Source of the DNA: Flavobacterium stagni
GTDB taxonomy: Bacteria; Bacteroidota; Bacteroidia; Flavobacteriales; Flavobacteriaceae
Direction: 5' to 3'
NCBI RefSeq assembly: GCF_004122105.1
Contig: NZ_SBKN01000010.1
Location: 1-64,000 of the forward strand
DNA length: 64,000 nucleotides
Both the position numbers and the translations under genes were made by a program. This document shows, in pieces, positions 34,968 to 43,344 of this stretch. Position 1 is the stretch's first letter. Every line of letters begins with the position of its first letter. Under the pieces are notes generated by a model. The model was not told where the DNA came from. It worked only from the letters and a program-made list of their open reading frames with translations, and searched no databases.

Positions 34968-36430
34968 TGATTACACAAAGTACCCTCTTTTATGTTTTAT
35001 CCAGTTTGGTTACGGGAGGTGTAGCTATATATTTTCTATTGTGCTTATTGATTTATTTTCAATCCAAACAAAAGAGTTTTTTGTATTATGGATTGTATAA
35101 TTTTTTCTTACTGACCTATCTGATTACCAAAAGTCCTTTTCTTAGCAAGACTTTAATTCCATTTCTCAAAGCGCACGATTGGACCTCTTACAATTGGTAC
35201 AGTCAGGTCGTTTACAATTCCTTATTGTTTTTATTCTACCAGGCATTTTTGGATTTGGACCAACATTATCCACGGTTTAATCGGATACTTCATCGGTACT
35301 TAGTAATACAATTGAGTAGTGCAACGGTGTTGTTTTTATATACGTTGCTCACCGGAAATCACTGGATTTTCACCACCTATTTTATTTATGTATTTATTCC
35401 CATTGTTTCGGGTTTTGTGTTTTATGCTTTATACATCGCTTGGCGAATTCCGAATCGGTTGGGTTATTTTATCATTACTGGAGTAGTGTTATACAATGTA
35501 TTTGCCTACTTTTCTTTGTATCAAAGTTTTCATCATTCAATAGCCACAGAACCGCTGAATTTCTTTTTCATTGCGATTCTTTTAGAATCCATCGTATTTA
35601 TTTTGGGATTGGGGTATAAGGTCAAACTCATTTACCAAGATCGCTTGAATACACAACTAAAAATTATTGAGGAACAACGCGTCAACCAAGAACTTCGGAC
35701 AAGCCATCAAAAAGTATTGGAAGCGGAGTTGGCTTCAAAAATAAACGACTTAAAAGAGGCGTTACAAAAATCAGAAGCAGAGAAAGTGACCACTTTACGT
35801 TTGCAATTTGAAAATGAGGTTAACATTTTAAAACTGGAATCGCTTCGTAGTCAGATGAACCCCCATTTCATTTTTAATGCACTCAATTCGATTAAAGTGT
35901 ATTTGATCGAAAACAACAAGGAACAAGCGATTTATTATTTGAATAAATTTTCAAAGTTAATTCGCAAAATATTGGAGAGTTCGCGCAACGATAGCATCAC
36001 TTTAACGGAAGAATTAGAAATTATCGAATTGTATATGCGAATTGAAAACATTCGTTTTGACAATCAAATTGATTTTTCCATAACACAGGATGAAAAGGTG
36101 GGTTTACCTACCGTGAAAATTCCGAGTCTTTTACTACAGCCCTTCATTGAGAATGCCATTTGGCATGGTTTAATGTTGAAAGAAGGCGAAAAAAAGATTT
36201 CTATTCATGTGGGGGTTCAGGATAGTCGTGTGGTTTTGACCATTTCCGATAATGGAATTGGAAGGGAAAAAGCAAGGGAACATCGCGAGAAAAAATCCTT
36301 TAAAAAGGAATCGTTGGGATTGGAGTTTTCTCGTGAACGGCTTTCTTATTTTAACAAAAAAACAGAGAGCAATTATTCTTTCAACATTGAAGATTTGGAG
36401 GAAGGAACGAAAGTGGTGTTTTTGTTTTAG
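34967..36430 (+). CDS. LytS-like membrane sensor histidine kinase, 487 aa
   Basis: The start at 34967 is chosen because it overlaps the regulator's stop by one base (TAATG); an upstream in-frame start would run 54 bases into that gene. Seven to eight membrane helices occupy about residues 5-225 (7TM-type sensor), a coiled coil runs ~230-290, then the His_kinase domain R-S-Q-M-N-P-H-F-I-F-N-A-L-N-S-I-K with the phosphorylated His. The ATPase part has Q-P-F-I-E-N-A-I-W-H-G (N box) and I-S-D-N-G-I-G. It should phosphorylate the LytTR regulator. The signal is unknown. Confidence 0.92.
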   Translation: MITQSTLFYVLSSLVTGGVAIYFLLCLLIYFQSKQKSFLYYGLYNFFLLTYLITKSPFLSKTLIPFLKAHDWTSYNWYSQVVYNSLLFLFYQAFLDLDQHYPRFNRILHRYLVIQLSSATVLFLYTLLTGNHWIFTTYFIYVFIPIVSGFVFYALYIAWRIPNRLGYFIITGVVLYNVFAYFSLYQSFHHSIATEPLNFFFIAILLESIVFILGLGYKVKLIYQDRLNTQLKIIEEQRVNQELRTSHQKVLEAELASKINDLKEALQKSEAEKVTTLRLQFENEVNILKLESLRSQMNPHFIFNALNSIKVYLIENNKEQAIYYLNKFSKLIRKILESSRNDSITLTEELEIIELYMRIENIRFDNQIDFSITQDEKVGLPTVKIPSLLLQPFIENAIWHGLMLKEGEKKISIHVGVQDSRVVLTISDNGIGREKAREHREKKSFKKESLGLEFSRERLSYFNKKTESNYSFNIEDLEEGTKVVFLF

Positions 36431-36545
36431 GGTTCAGGTTTAAAGTTTCAGGTTTAAAGTTTCAGGTTTCAGGTTTCAGGTTTCAAGTTGGATACGAGTG
36501 AATTCACGTTATGGAAACTCAGTAGCTCAGCAGCTTAGTAGCTCA
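36431..36545. repeat. TTTCAGGTTTAAAG / CAGCTTAGTAGC word array
   Basis: Same word family as at 2051-2478 and 4792-5056, directly abutting the kinase stop codon. Confidence 0.75.
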
Positions 36546-36643
36546 GCGTCTTTTTTAACACTCCCTACTTCATGTATCCCAAAAACATTTTGTAACTTTA
36601 TATCAACAATAGCTGCACTCTACGCCATTTAAATACCCTAACT

Positions 36644-37738
36644 ATGCATGAAGCGAAACGTTTACAGGAATTGTTCAATTACCAAATATTGGACACTAAG
36701 CCCGAGCAGGCTTTGGATGATATTGCCGAAATTGCCTCTTTGGTATGCGATACACCGATATCACTAATTACGATGGTGGATGATTCTCGATCTTGGCATA
36801 AATCGATTTATGGTCTTGACTTAAAAGAAGTGAATCGATCGGATTCTTTTTGCCAGCATATGCTTTACAATACGGAGGATTTGATGATTGTTGAAGATGC
36901 GTTATTGGATCAAAAGTTTGCCAATAATCCCTATGTACTTCAGGAAAACGGGGTTCGGTTTTATGCAGGCGCCCCATTGGTGACTCCCAAAGGTTATGTA
37001 TTGGGTTCGCTCTGTGTGGTAGATACAAAGCCCCGAAAGTTGCATGCCCGTCAGCTTCAAGCCTTAAAACTGCTTTCGCGAAAAGCGATGGACTATTTGA
37101 ATTCGCGCAAATTAATAGTTCTTCAAAACCAGTCTATTGCCAAACAATCGCACAAGATGAAACGCCTAACGGATTTATCGCCGGGGATGTTGTTTCAATA
37201 CCGCAATACGGCCGATGGCAAGGGTCATTTTGATTTCATCAGCGATGGTTTTTCCCTTTTATTTCCACATTTGCGCAATGAGCATGTGTACAGTAACCCC
37301 AATGCGTTATTGGCTTATATTCATCCTGATGATGTGGCCAATGTGAAAAAAAGTGTGGATTTGGCCATTACCCAAAAAACCAATTGGCATTTTATCTACC
37401 GTACTACCGATTTAACGCATCGGGAGATTTGGCATATGGTGAAAGCCCGTATCGAAAAATCGGATGATGAAGAAACGATCTGGTATGGTTCTATTCAAGA
37501 CATCACTTCGATTATTACCAATGATAAAACGCTGGGTGATGTGTTGTTTGAACTTTCGCACCATTTGCGTAAACCGGTTGCCAATATCTTAGGCATTACC
37601 CAACAAATGCAACAAGAAAATCTAACTTTACCCGAGCTGCAGGAATACATCCAAATGATTGCCCAAAGTGCCGAAGAATTGGATTTGTTTATTCGGCAAC
37701 AAAATTCGTATTTTAACGACCAAAAGAAATCCACTTAA
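36644..37738 (+). CDS. GAF-PAS signalling protein with orphan His-kinase H-box, 364 aa
   Basis: GAF domain at ~20-160 (L-I-T-M-V-D-D-S-R-S-W-H-K-S and F-Y-A-G-A-P-L-V-T-P, G-S-L-C-V-V-D), PAS-like domain at ~180-295, then L-S-H-H-L-R-K-P-V-A-N-I-L-G at ~303-317, which is a HisKA H-box with phosphorylatable His. The protein stops about 45 residues later, so the HATPase domain is absent: it could receive but not make phosphate. The stop codon is clean, no ATPase frame follows, and the next gene is unrelated. So it is either a natural sensor/phosphotransfer protein or a shortened kinase. Confidence 0.85.
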   Translation: MHEAKRLQELFNYQILDTKPEQALDDIAEIASLVCDTPISLITMVDDSRSWHKSIYGLDLKEVNRSDSFCQHMLYNTEDLMIVEDALLDQKFANNPYVLQENGVRFYAGAPLVTPKGYVLGSLCVVDTKPRKLHARQLQALKLLSRKAMDYLNSRKLIVLQNQSIAKQSHKMKRLTDLSPGMLFQYRNTADGKGHFDFISDGFSLLFPHLRNEHVYSNPNALLAYIHPDDVANVKKSVDLAITQKTNWHFIYRTTDLTHREIWHMVKARIEKSDDEETIWYGSIQDITSIITNDKTLGDVLFELSHHLRKPVANILGITQQMQQENLTLPELQEYIQMIAQSAEELDLFIRQQNSYFNDQKKST

Positions 37739-37753
37739 AAAGTCGACTGCTGT

Positions 37754-39331
37754 TTGGAACCATTACCGTTAATTGCCAAAATTCGCCTGTTATTTCCGCG
37801 CCTGTTGATGGGGCTGGTCATTTGTTCGGGATACTTAAGTATACTCCATGTTTTGTTTGTGATTCCGCACATCGGACTCATTTGGGAGGAGGATATTGTA
37901 TTGTTTTTTATCCCGATGGTTTCGGCCTTGGTGTGGCTCTTTTTGATGCGGAATTCCTTTCGGTATTTCGAACGGGTGGGTCGCTATTCCTCACGAATGC
38001 TTGTGATTTATTCCTTTTTCTTTTTGCTCTTTGGCAATATGATGGTGCAACAATTGGTCCATCATCTGGCGGGCGAAAAGCATACGGTAGCGCGAACCAG
38101 TGCGATCACCTATTCCCCTTACTACGCCACGTATCTCATTAAAGATTGGAAAATTGACACCTCACAGGTTACGGATGTTCGCTCCTATTCCGTTACTGGA
38201 AGATTGGATACGGATCTGAATCTACACATGACGGCTATTGTTCCGTTGGTGGACACTATACATCCTAAAGCGTCAAAGCAACACCGTATATGGTTGCTCC
38301 ACTCCTATTCCGAAACCCTTGCTAATGCGTACGACAGTGATGCGGCTAAGCAAAAGAAATTGGACCATCAATGTTCGATTTGGTTGCGCGAGGTAAAAAC
38401 CAAAACATTTACGTTTACTTCCTTTCATCGTTTGGATAAGCATTACGAGCGGCAAACGTTTCAAAAAGTGGCAACGGGTTTGAAAGGGACTACTTCTCAA
38501 CCTCTAATTCTACTTGAAGGGGCTGTCGATGCGGAAGGTGATTTTCTGTATGATGCTTTTTTCAGTGTGTTTCTTTTTATCTTATTTTTTGGGGCTATTG
38601 GATTTGCCTTATTGCAATCGGCACATCCCATTGCCTCTCATTTGCGTTATGGAATTGCCTTTGATGATTATTGTGCTGACTTGGATAATGCCAGCGGATG
38701 GATACCTGCCATCTTACCCAGGTACCGGTACCTACTTACGCCTTGGTTGATAGTGGGCAGTATTGGTCTCTTTATTTTCCGATTTGCGGGTGGGTTGCAT
38801 TTTGGCTATTTTGATACTGACGAATTAATTGCCATGGGGGCATTACTTCCCGAGACGTATAATTGGCGATTGTTGACGGCTCCTTTTATCGAATCGAGTA
38901 TCATTAATCTTGGTTTTCAGGTCTTGTGTTGGTATTACTTAGGGCAATTGTTAGAGCCTGTTGTTCCTTGGAAAACGCGTTTGCGATTATTTATTTACAG
39001 TACTTTATTGAGTGGTTACCTGCATGCAGCTTGGAGTTCGGCACCTTGTTTTACCGGTGCTTTAGGCGGCACCATGGGTTGGTTTGGATTGTTAATCGCG
39101 TTATGGTACGACACGGAATGGGATTATTGGGACAAGGAGCGGTATAAAATCACCTTTCGCTGGGTGATTGCTTTGTTCATTGCGGCTTTAGGTTGTGGAA
39201 TAATGAGTGATGCTGATGATCTTGCGGCTTATGTCATCGTCTTTATTTTTGGAATGTTTTTTAAGACTGCCCGCAAGAAAACCCTTGTATTTCCTGACGT
39301 TCAAGAACAAGCCAGGCCTTCTTCCGAGTAG
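37754..39331 (+). CDS. Rhomboid-like membrane protein, probable pseudoprotease, 525 aa
   Basis: Six or more membrane helices follow an N-terminal two-helix part and a ~150-residue soluble domain (about 105-255). The C-terminal half has rhomboid architecture: helix pattern, then L-G-G-T-M-G-W-F-G-L-L (about 437-447) where active rhomboids have G-x-S-G-x-x-F-G, and S-D-A-D-D-L-A-A (~485-492) where they have the catalytic His. The serine is replaced by Thr and the His by Asp, so proteolysis is unlikely. The frame opens with TTG at 37754; the first ATG is 54 bases downstream, inside the first helix, and could be the real start. It lies 15 bases after the GAF-PAS gene, so they are probably co-transcribed. 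Confidence 0.75.
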   Translation: MEPLPLIAKIRLLFPRLLMGLVICSGYLSILHVLFVIPHIGLIWEEDIVLFFIPMVSALVWLFLMRNSFRYFERVGRYSSRMLVIYSFFFLLFGNMMVQQLVHHLAGEKHTVARTSAITYSPYYATYLIKDWKIDTSQVTDVRSYSVTGRLDTDLNLHMTAIVPLVDTIHPKASKQHRIWLLHSYSETLANAYDSDAAKQKKLDHQCSIWLREVKTKTFTFTSFHRLDKHYERQTFQKVATGLKGTTSQPLILLEGAVDAEGDFLYDAFFSVFLFILFFGAIGFALLQSAHPIASHLRYGIAFDDYCADLDNASGWIPAILPRYRYLLTPWLIVGSIGLFIFRFAGGLHFGYFDTDELIAMGALLPETYNWRLLTAPFIESSIINLGFQVLCWYYLGQLLEPVVPWKTRLRLFIYSTLLSGYLHAAWSSAPCFTGALGGTMGWFGLLIALWYDTEWDYWDKERYKITFRWVIALFIAALGCGIMSDADDLAAYVIVFIFGMFFKTARKKTLVFPDVQEQARPSSE

Positions 39332-39332
39332 T

Positions 39333-39374
39333 CTATAGGAAAAATACCTAAAACAAATAGTGTTTTTCCTATAG
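39333..39374. promoter_or_regulatory. Perfect 12-bp inverted repeat, candidate operator
   Basis: CTATAGGAAAAA and TTTTTCCTATAG are exact complements separated by 18 bases, about 75 bases upstream of the gene at 39448. The stem is too A/T-rich, and not followed by a T-run, for a normal terminator. The TAGGAAAAATAC word also occurs at 5066. As the downstream run ends in a LuxR-type regulator, autoregulation is possible. Confidence 0.5.
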
Positions 39375-39447
39375 GATTAATTCGAAGTATACTGCATATT
39401 TGTTCTACAAAATAACCCCAATTTATTAACTCTAAAACATTCAACTT

Positions 39448-40146
39448 ATGAACCAAGGTTTAGGCTCTACCAGCCATGTTGCAGCACCCGAAAACATTAT
39501 TGTCATTGACGCCAATTTAGTAGATAATGCATGGAAAATTGCCAACAGTGCGTATTTCGCTTCTAATTTACTTCCTTCACCCCATGTTGCCGATTATTTC
39601 ATTATTGATTTGAATTTGGTGAGTTCAACTGATCCAAAAGTGATTACGGGCTGGTTAAAGTTCAATGCTGCCTATTTCAGTTATGAAGACAGTAATAATT
39701 TCATTGCTTTGGGCCACGACTTAACCGATTTGATTTACCATACACAAATTGAAACGGCGATTACAGCGGGTCTTAGTTTTCAAATCAACGGATCGGATTT
39801 AGCGAATCTTTCCTCCTCATTTGACCGCAGTAATTACCCGCATTATTTTCAAGTGGAAACCAACGCCTTAGGGGTTCCCACTGGAATTACCGAAATAACG
39901 GATTACAATTGTGAAGCAAATTCTTTTTCTTTTCCCTTATTTAAAGCTATCTTTACCTTGTTTGGTATCGCCCCCACCGACCGTCGCAATGCAACGTTTA
40001 GTTTTGCCCAGATTGTGAGTCCGACCAACGTGACCAGTATCGGATTTAAGTTGGAGTATGGAACGAAGACGATGTATTATGATTTTTCAGGAGGTCAAAC
40101 TCCACCATTAACATCTACTATTTCTATAGCAAGACGATTGAAATGA
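39448..40146 (+). CDS. Hypothetical protein, 232 aa
   Basis: Not recognised. No signal peptide; the sequence is beta-rich (Y-F-I-I-D-L-N-L-V, I-T-G-W-L-K-F-N-A-A-Y-F, T-M-Y-Y-D-F-S-G-G) and looks like a single beta-sandwich. Its stop overlaps the start of the membrane gene (ATGA), so it is the first gene of a coupled run: this protein, a membrane protein, a NarL-type kinase and a LuxR-type regulator. It may be a ligand or sensory partner of that system; this is inference from gene order. Confidence 0.7.
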   Translation: MNQGLGSTSHVAAPENIIVIDANLVDNAWKIANSAYFASNLLPSPHVADYFIIDLNLVSSTDPKVITGWLKFNAAYFSYEDSNNFIALGHDLTDLIYHTQIETAITAGLSFQINGSDLANLSSSFDRSNYPHYFQVETNALGVPTGITEITDYNCEANSFSFPLFKAIFTLFGIAPTDRRNATFSFAQIVSPTNVTSIGFKLEYGTKTMYYDFSGGQTPPLTSTISIARRLK

Positions 40147-40835
40147 CCTGTAACAATACATTTATTGCCTTTTTAAATCATTTACCTTTAATTGTATATT
40201 TTGAAGGGATAGTTTTCATACTATCCACCCTATTCATTCTTAAAAGTAAAAAGCATCACTATTTGTTTTTATCGATTCTACTGTTGTATATTTTTAATGA
40301 ATTTACCACCTATTATCTTCGGTTTATAGATCATAAAAAATATTTTTTTATTGACAATCTTATCATGATATCTACAATTTCACTATCTACTATATTGTGG
40401 TATATTCAAATAGGGAAATTAAATATTTTTAAAAGAAAAATACCCTGGATAATAGCGAGTTTCATAATAATTGTATCCTTATTAATTTACAAATTGGACT
40501 TGAAAAATGTTTCCTATGTTATTTTCCCCATTGGAAGTATTATCTATTTATTTATGTATTTTTTTACGTGTATTAAAAGATTAAAAAATGAAGATTTTGA
40601 ATTTTTGTTCTCCAATAATTTTATCCTTTTCAGCTCGCCTTTGTTTATGTTTTTTGGATTATCAATGATTTTTTCCTTTGTGAGTTGGGATCTTCAAGAG
40701 ACGATACTGTTTGGAACAACTTTGATAGATATCGTTGCTACTTACATTAACTACATTACTTACAGTCTTTTTCTTTTATTTGCTTATAAAGAGTATAAAT
40801 CCGCCAAACAAATTGAACAACTGCAAAATAATTAA
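40143..40835 (+). CDS. Integral membrane protein, 230 aa, likely sensor partner
   Basis: Six to seven hydrophobic helices fill the protein (for example ~14-31, 38-55, 65-82, 92-112, 119-138, 150-175, 190-215), with little soluble domain. No transport or enzyme motif is seen. It is coupled by ATGA overlap to the gene before it and lies 6 bases before the histidine kinase, which has only one membrane helix of its own. It could therefore provide the membrane sensing unit for that kinase. Confidence 0.75.
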   Translation: MTCNNTFIAFLNHLPLIVYFEGIVFILSTLFILKSKKHHYLFLSILLLYIFNEFTTYYLRFIDHKKYFFIDNLIMISTISLSTILWYIQIGKLNIFKRKIPWIIASFIIIVSLLIYKLDLKNVSYVIFPIGSIIYLFMYFFTCIKRLKNEDFEFLFSNNFILFSSPLFMFFGLSMIFSFVSWDLQETILFGTTLIDIVATYINYITYSLFLLFAYKEYKSAKQIEQLQNN

Positions 40836-40841
40836 ACTATT

Positions 40842-41609
40842 ATGCCCATTGAGTATTACAAAATCGCTTTAGGAATATTTGTTTGTTTGGTCTTTGTGAG
40901 TCTGACCACTCTATTCAGTTATTTACTGGCCCGATTATACATCACCAAAGTAAAAAAACACGCCGAGGAGATGCATGCCAAAGACATGGAATACCAGACT
41001 ACGTTAACCGAAACGATCGTGGAAACCCAGGAGCAATTGTTGCAGAACATCTCAAGGGATTTACACGATGATGCGGGACAGCAGATTACGGCGTTAAATT
41101 TTCAAATTGAGAATTATAAGCACGACCATCCCGAAGAGGTAGAACGGTTGAGTGTACTTTCGCAATCGTTAAACCATTTGTCGCAATCGGTGCGCAGCAT
41201 CAGTCACTCGTTGAGCAGTCAGTTGGTGATGCAACAAGACTTAGGGAAAGCGATTCGCAACGAACTCGAACGTCTGCAAAAAAACAGTCGGATCCAATTT
41301 GGTATTGCCGTTAGTGATGCTCCACTCCTATTAAAAGACGATGAAAAATTAATTATCTATCGTATTTTTCAAGAGTCGCTGAACAATTGTTTGAAGCATG
41401 CACGGGCGAAAAATATCAATATCGAACTATTGGCTTCGCCCAAATTTAAATTATCAATAAAGGATGACGGAAAAGGATTTGATTTGAATGAAAAATCATT
41501 ATCTTTAGGAATGATCACCATGAAACGTAGAGCCGAGTTAATCGGCTGTACGTTACAGATTGCCTCCCAACCGGGACAAGGCACCCAATTGGTCTTGTCT
41601 CGCAATTAG
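40842..41609 (+). CDS. NarL-family sensor histidine kinase, 255 aa
   Basis: One membrane helix (~8-30), a short coiled coil, then HisKA_3 with I-S-R-D-L-H75-D-D-A-G-Q-Q-I (the D-L-H-D-D box), followed by HATPase motifs Q-E-S-L-N-N-C-L-K-H-A and I-K-D-D-G-K-G-F-D and L-G-M-I-T-M-K-R-R-A. The protein is compact, with no periplasmic sensor. Known role: autophosphorylation and transfer to a LuxR-type regulator, here the next gene, 33 bases downstream. Confidence 0.92.
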   Translation: MPIEYYKIALGIFVCLVFVSLTTLFSYLLARLYITKVKKHAEEMHAKDMEYQTTLTETIVETQEQLLQNISRDLHDDAGQQITALNFQIENYKHDHPEEVERLSVLSQSLNHLSQSVRSISHSLSSQLVMQQDLGKAIRNELERLQKNSRIQFGIAVSDAPLLLKDDEKLIIYRIFQESLNNCLKHARAKNINIELLASPKFKLSIKDDGKGFDLNEKSLSLGMITMKRRAELIGCTLQIASQPGQGTQLVLSRN

Positions 41610-41642
41610 AACAAAAACAACACGTAATAAAACCCTAGTACC

Positions 41643-42302
41643 ATGGAACCCATTCGCATCTGTTTAATTGACGATCATGAGATTGTCCGGCAAGGCCTCA
41701 AAGAATTGATCAAACGCTTAGGTGACTACGAAGTGAGTCACGAATTTGATGACGGAGACCATTTTTTGGAATCCTTACCTTTGGACCCTGTCCCGGATAT
41801 GTATATTTTGGATTATTCCATGCCGCATAAAAACGGGATTGAAGTATTACAGGAATTGGAAAAGATGGGCGGCGACTACAAAGTGATGTTGCTCACTCAG
41901 CACATTGACGAACATATCATTGATGATGCCTATCACCATGGCGCCCGCGGCTTCTTGCATAAAAACTGCACGGCCGCCGATTTAAAGTCGGCCATTGACA
42001 ATATCCTCAACATTGGCTATGATAATATTGCCGAAATCTTAAAGCGGGTCAAGAATTACGATACACGCGAATCCGATTTGACGCCAACTGTTTTTGATTT
42101 ATCCGATAAAGAGTTGGAGTTTTTATCCTTGGTTTGCGATGAGCGTGAACTGACCTATGAGCAAATGTCTAAGTTGATGCGGGTTTCCCAAAAATCAATT
42201 GATGCGTACCGTTCAGCTTTGTTTGATCGCTTCCAAATCAAATCCAAAGTGGGCTTGGTGTTATTTTCGTATAAATACCGCTTGACGGAGCCTTTTTTGT
42301 AA
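41643..42302 (+). CDS. LuxR/NarL-family response regulator
   Basis: 219 aa. The receiver has D10-D11, phospho-acceptor D57 (Y-I-L-D-Y-S-M-P) and a K in F-L-H-K-N. The helix-turn-helix part (~150-210) reads S-D-K-E-L-E-F-L-S-L-V-C, then L-T-Y-E-Q-M-S-K-L-M-R-V-S-Q-K-S-I-D-A-Y-R, the divergent Bacteroidota version of the LuxR motif. Partner of the kinase just upstream. Confidence 0.92.
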   Translation: MEPIRICLIDDHEIVRQGLKELIKRLGDYEVSHEFDDGDHFLESLPLDPVPDMYILDYSMPHKNGIEVLQELEKMGGDYKVMLLTQHIDEHIIDDAYHHGARGFLHKNCTAADLKSAIDNILNIGYDNIAEILKRVKNYDTRESDLTPTVFDLSDKELEFLSLVCDERELTYEQMSKLMRVSQKSIDAYRSALFDRFQIKSKVGLVLFSYKYRLTEPFL

Positions 42303-42531
42303 ATAACTATTTGGGGTTATTTCGTATTTTAGTTGTGATGCTCTTAGTGGCTATACTCGAATGTAGAAAGTTAGCGTTTTATTTATATAACCTAAGTGCT
42401 TTGAACATTTCAGTACATAAAACGTTTCTCATAGTAAAAAAACAATTGAGTTTACTTTAATTGAAACTAGAGCTAACCTTAATTTCGGTCTAAAAAATTT
42501 TAAATTTAATATCTATTTTAACCCTCCAAAA

Positions 42532-43152
42532 ATGAAAAAAGCTGTCTTATTTCTTCTATTATTTCCCTTACTTGTTTCTGCCAAATTTTACAAAGCCAAA
42601 ATAAATTTTAATGATGGTACTTCTAAAAATGGTTTTATCGAATTGCCAGAGTATCCTGATGATTCCAAAATTAAATTTAAAGAAGAAGAGGATGGGAAAA
42701 CCGAAAAATATAAAATTGATGACGTAAGTAATTTTGAAATTACTAATGATAAAAATGAAATTGTAAAATATATCTCTTTAAAATTGGCCGATCAAGGAAC
42801 GTTTGATCGAAAAAAAATTAAACCCGGTGACAAAAAAATTTGGGCAAAAATTATCATTGAGGGTAAAATTTCTATTTATGCGGCATATTATGCTTACAAT
42901 CCTGCTTCCAAAACTGGTGGTGGAGGAACCTATTATATAAAAAGACCAAATGAAGATTTTGGATTATACTTGGATGAATTTGGCAACAATGGTTTAAGTG
43001 TTTGCATGAATTGTTATACGGAATTAAAAAAGACACTAAAAGCCTATTTTGAAGATAGTTGTCCGAATTTTTTAGAGAAAATAACCAAAGAGGATTTGAA
43101 TAAAAAAGGGGTTACTTATTTAGTTGAATTGTATGAACTGAATTGTAAATAA
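42532..43152 (+). CDS. Secreted hypothetical protein, 206 aa
   Basis: Signal peptide M-K-K-A-V-L-F-L-L-L-F-P-L-L-V-S-A-K. The mature part begins F-Y-K-A-K-I-N-F-N-D-G-T-S-K-N-G-F-I-E-L-P, a pattern of Bacteroidota secreted proteins of unknown function; it is lysine-rich with two Cys in C-M-N-C. No catalytic motif. Monocistronic by spacing; the 230 bases before and 190 after hold no gene. Confidence 0.75.
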   Translation: MKKAVLFLLLFPLLVSAKFYKAKINFNDGTSKNGFIELPEYPDDSKIKFKEEEDGKTEKYKIDDVSNFEITNDKNEIVKYISLKLADQGTFDRKKIKPGDKKIWAKIIIEGKISIYAAYYAYNPASKTGGGGTYYIKRPNEDFGLYLDEFGNNGLSVCMNCYTELKKTLKAYFEDSCPNFLEKITKEDLNKKGVTYLVELYELNCK

Positions 43153-43344
43153 TGAAGAAAATTACAGTTATTTGCTGTGATTTTTAAACTGATAACATAT
43201 ACGAAGTAAAATGAATTGTGTGAGGCAAAAACACAATCTCATTAAATTTATTTTTCTATTGCCAAAGTTGTTGCTCTGTGATCTTTCACTCAATTAGAAA
43301 AGTTACTATCTTTATAGTTTAAATCATCCCTTTAAACTATTGCC

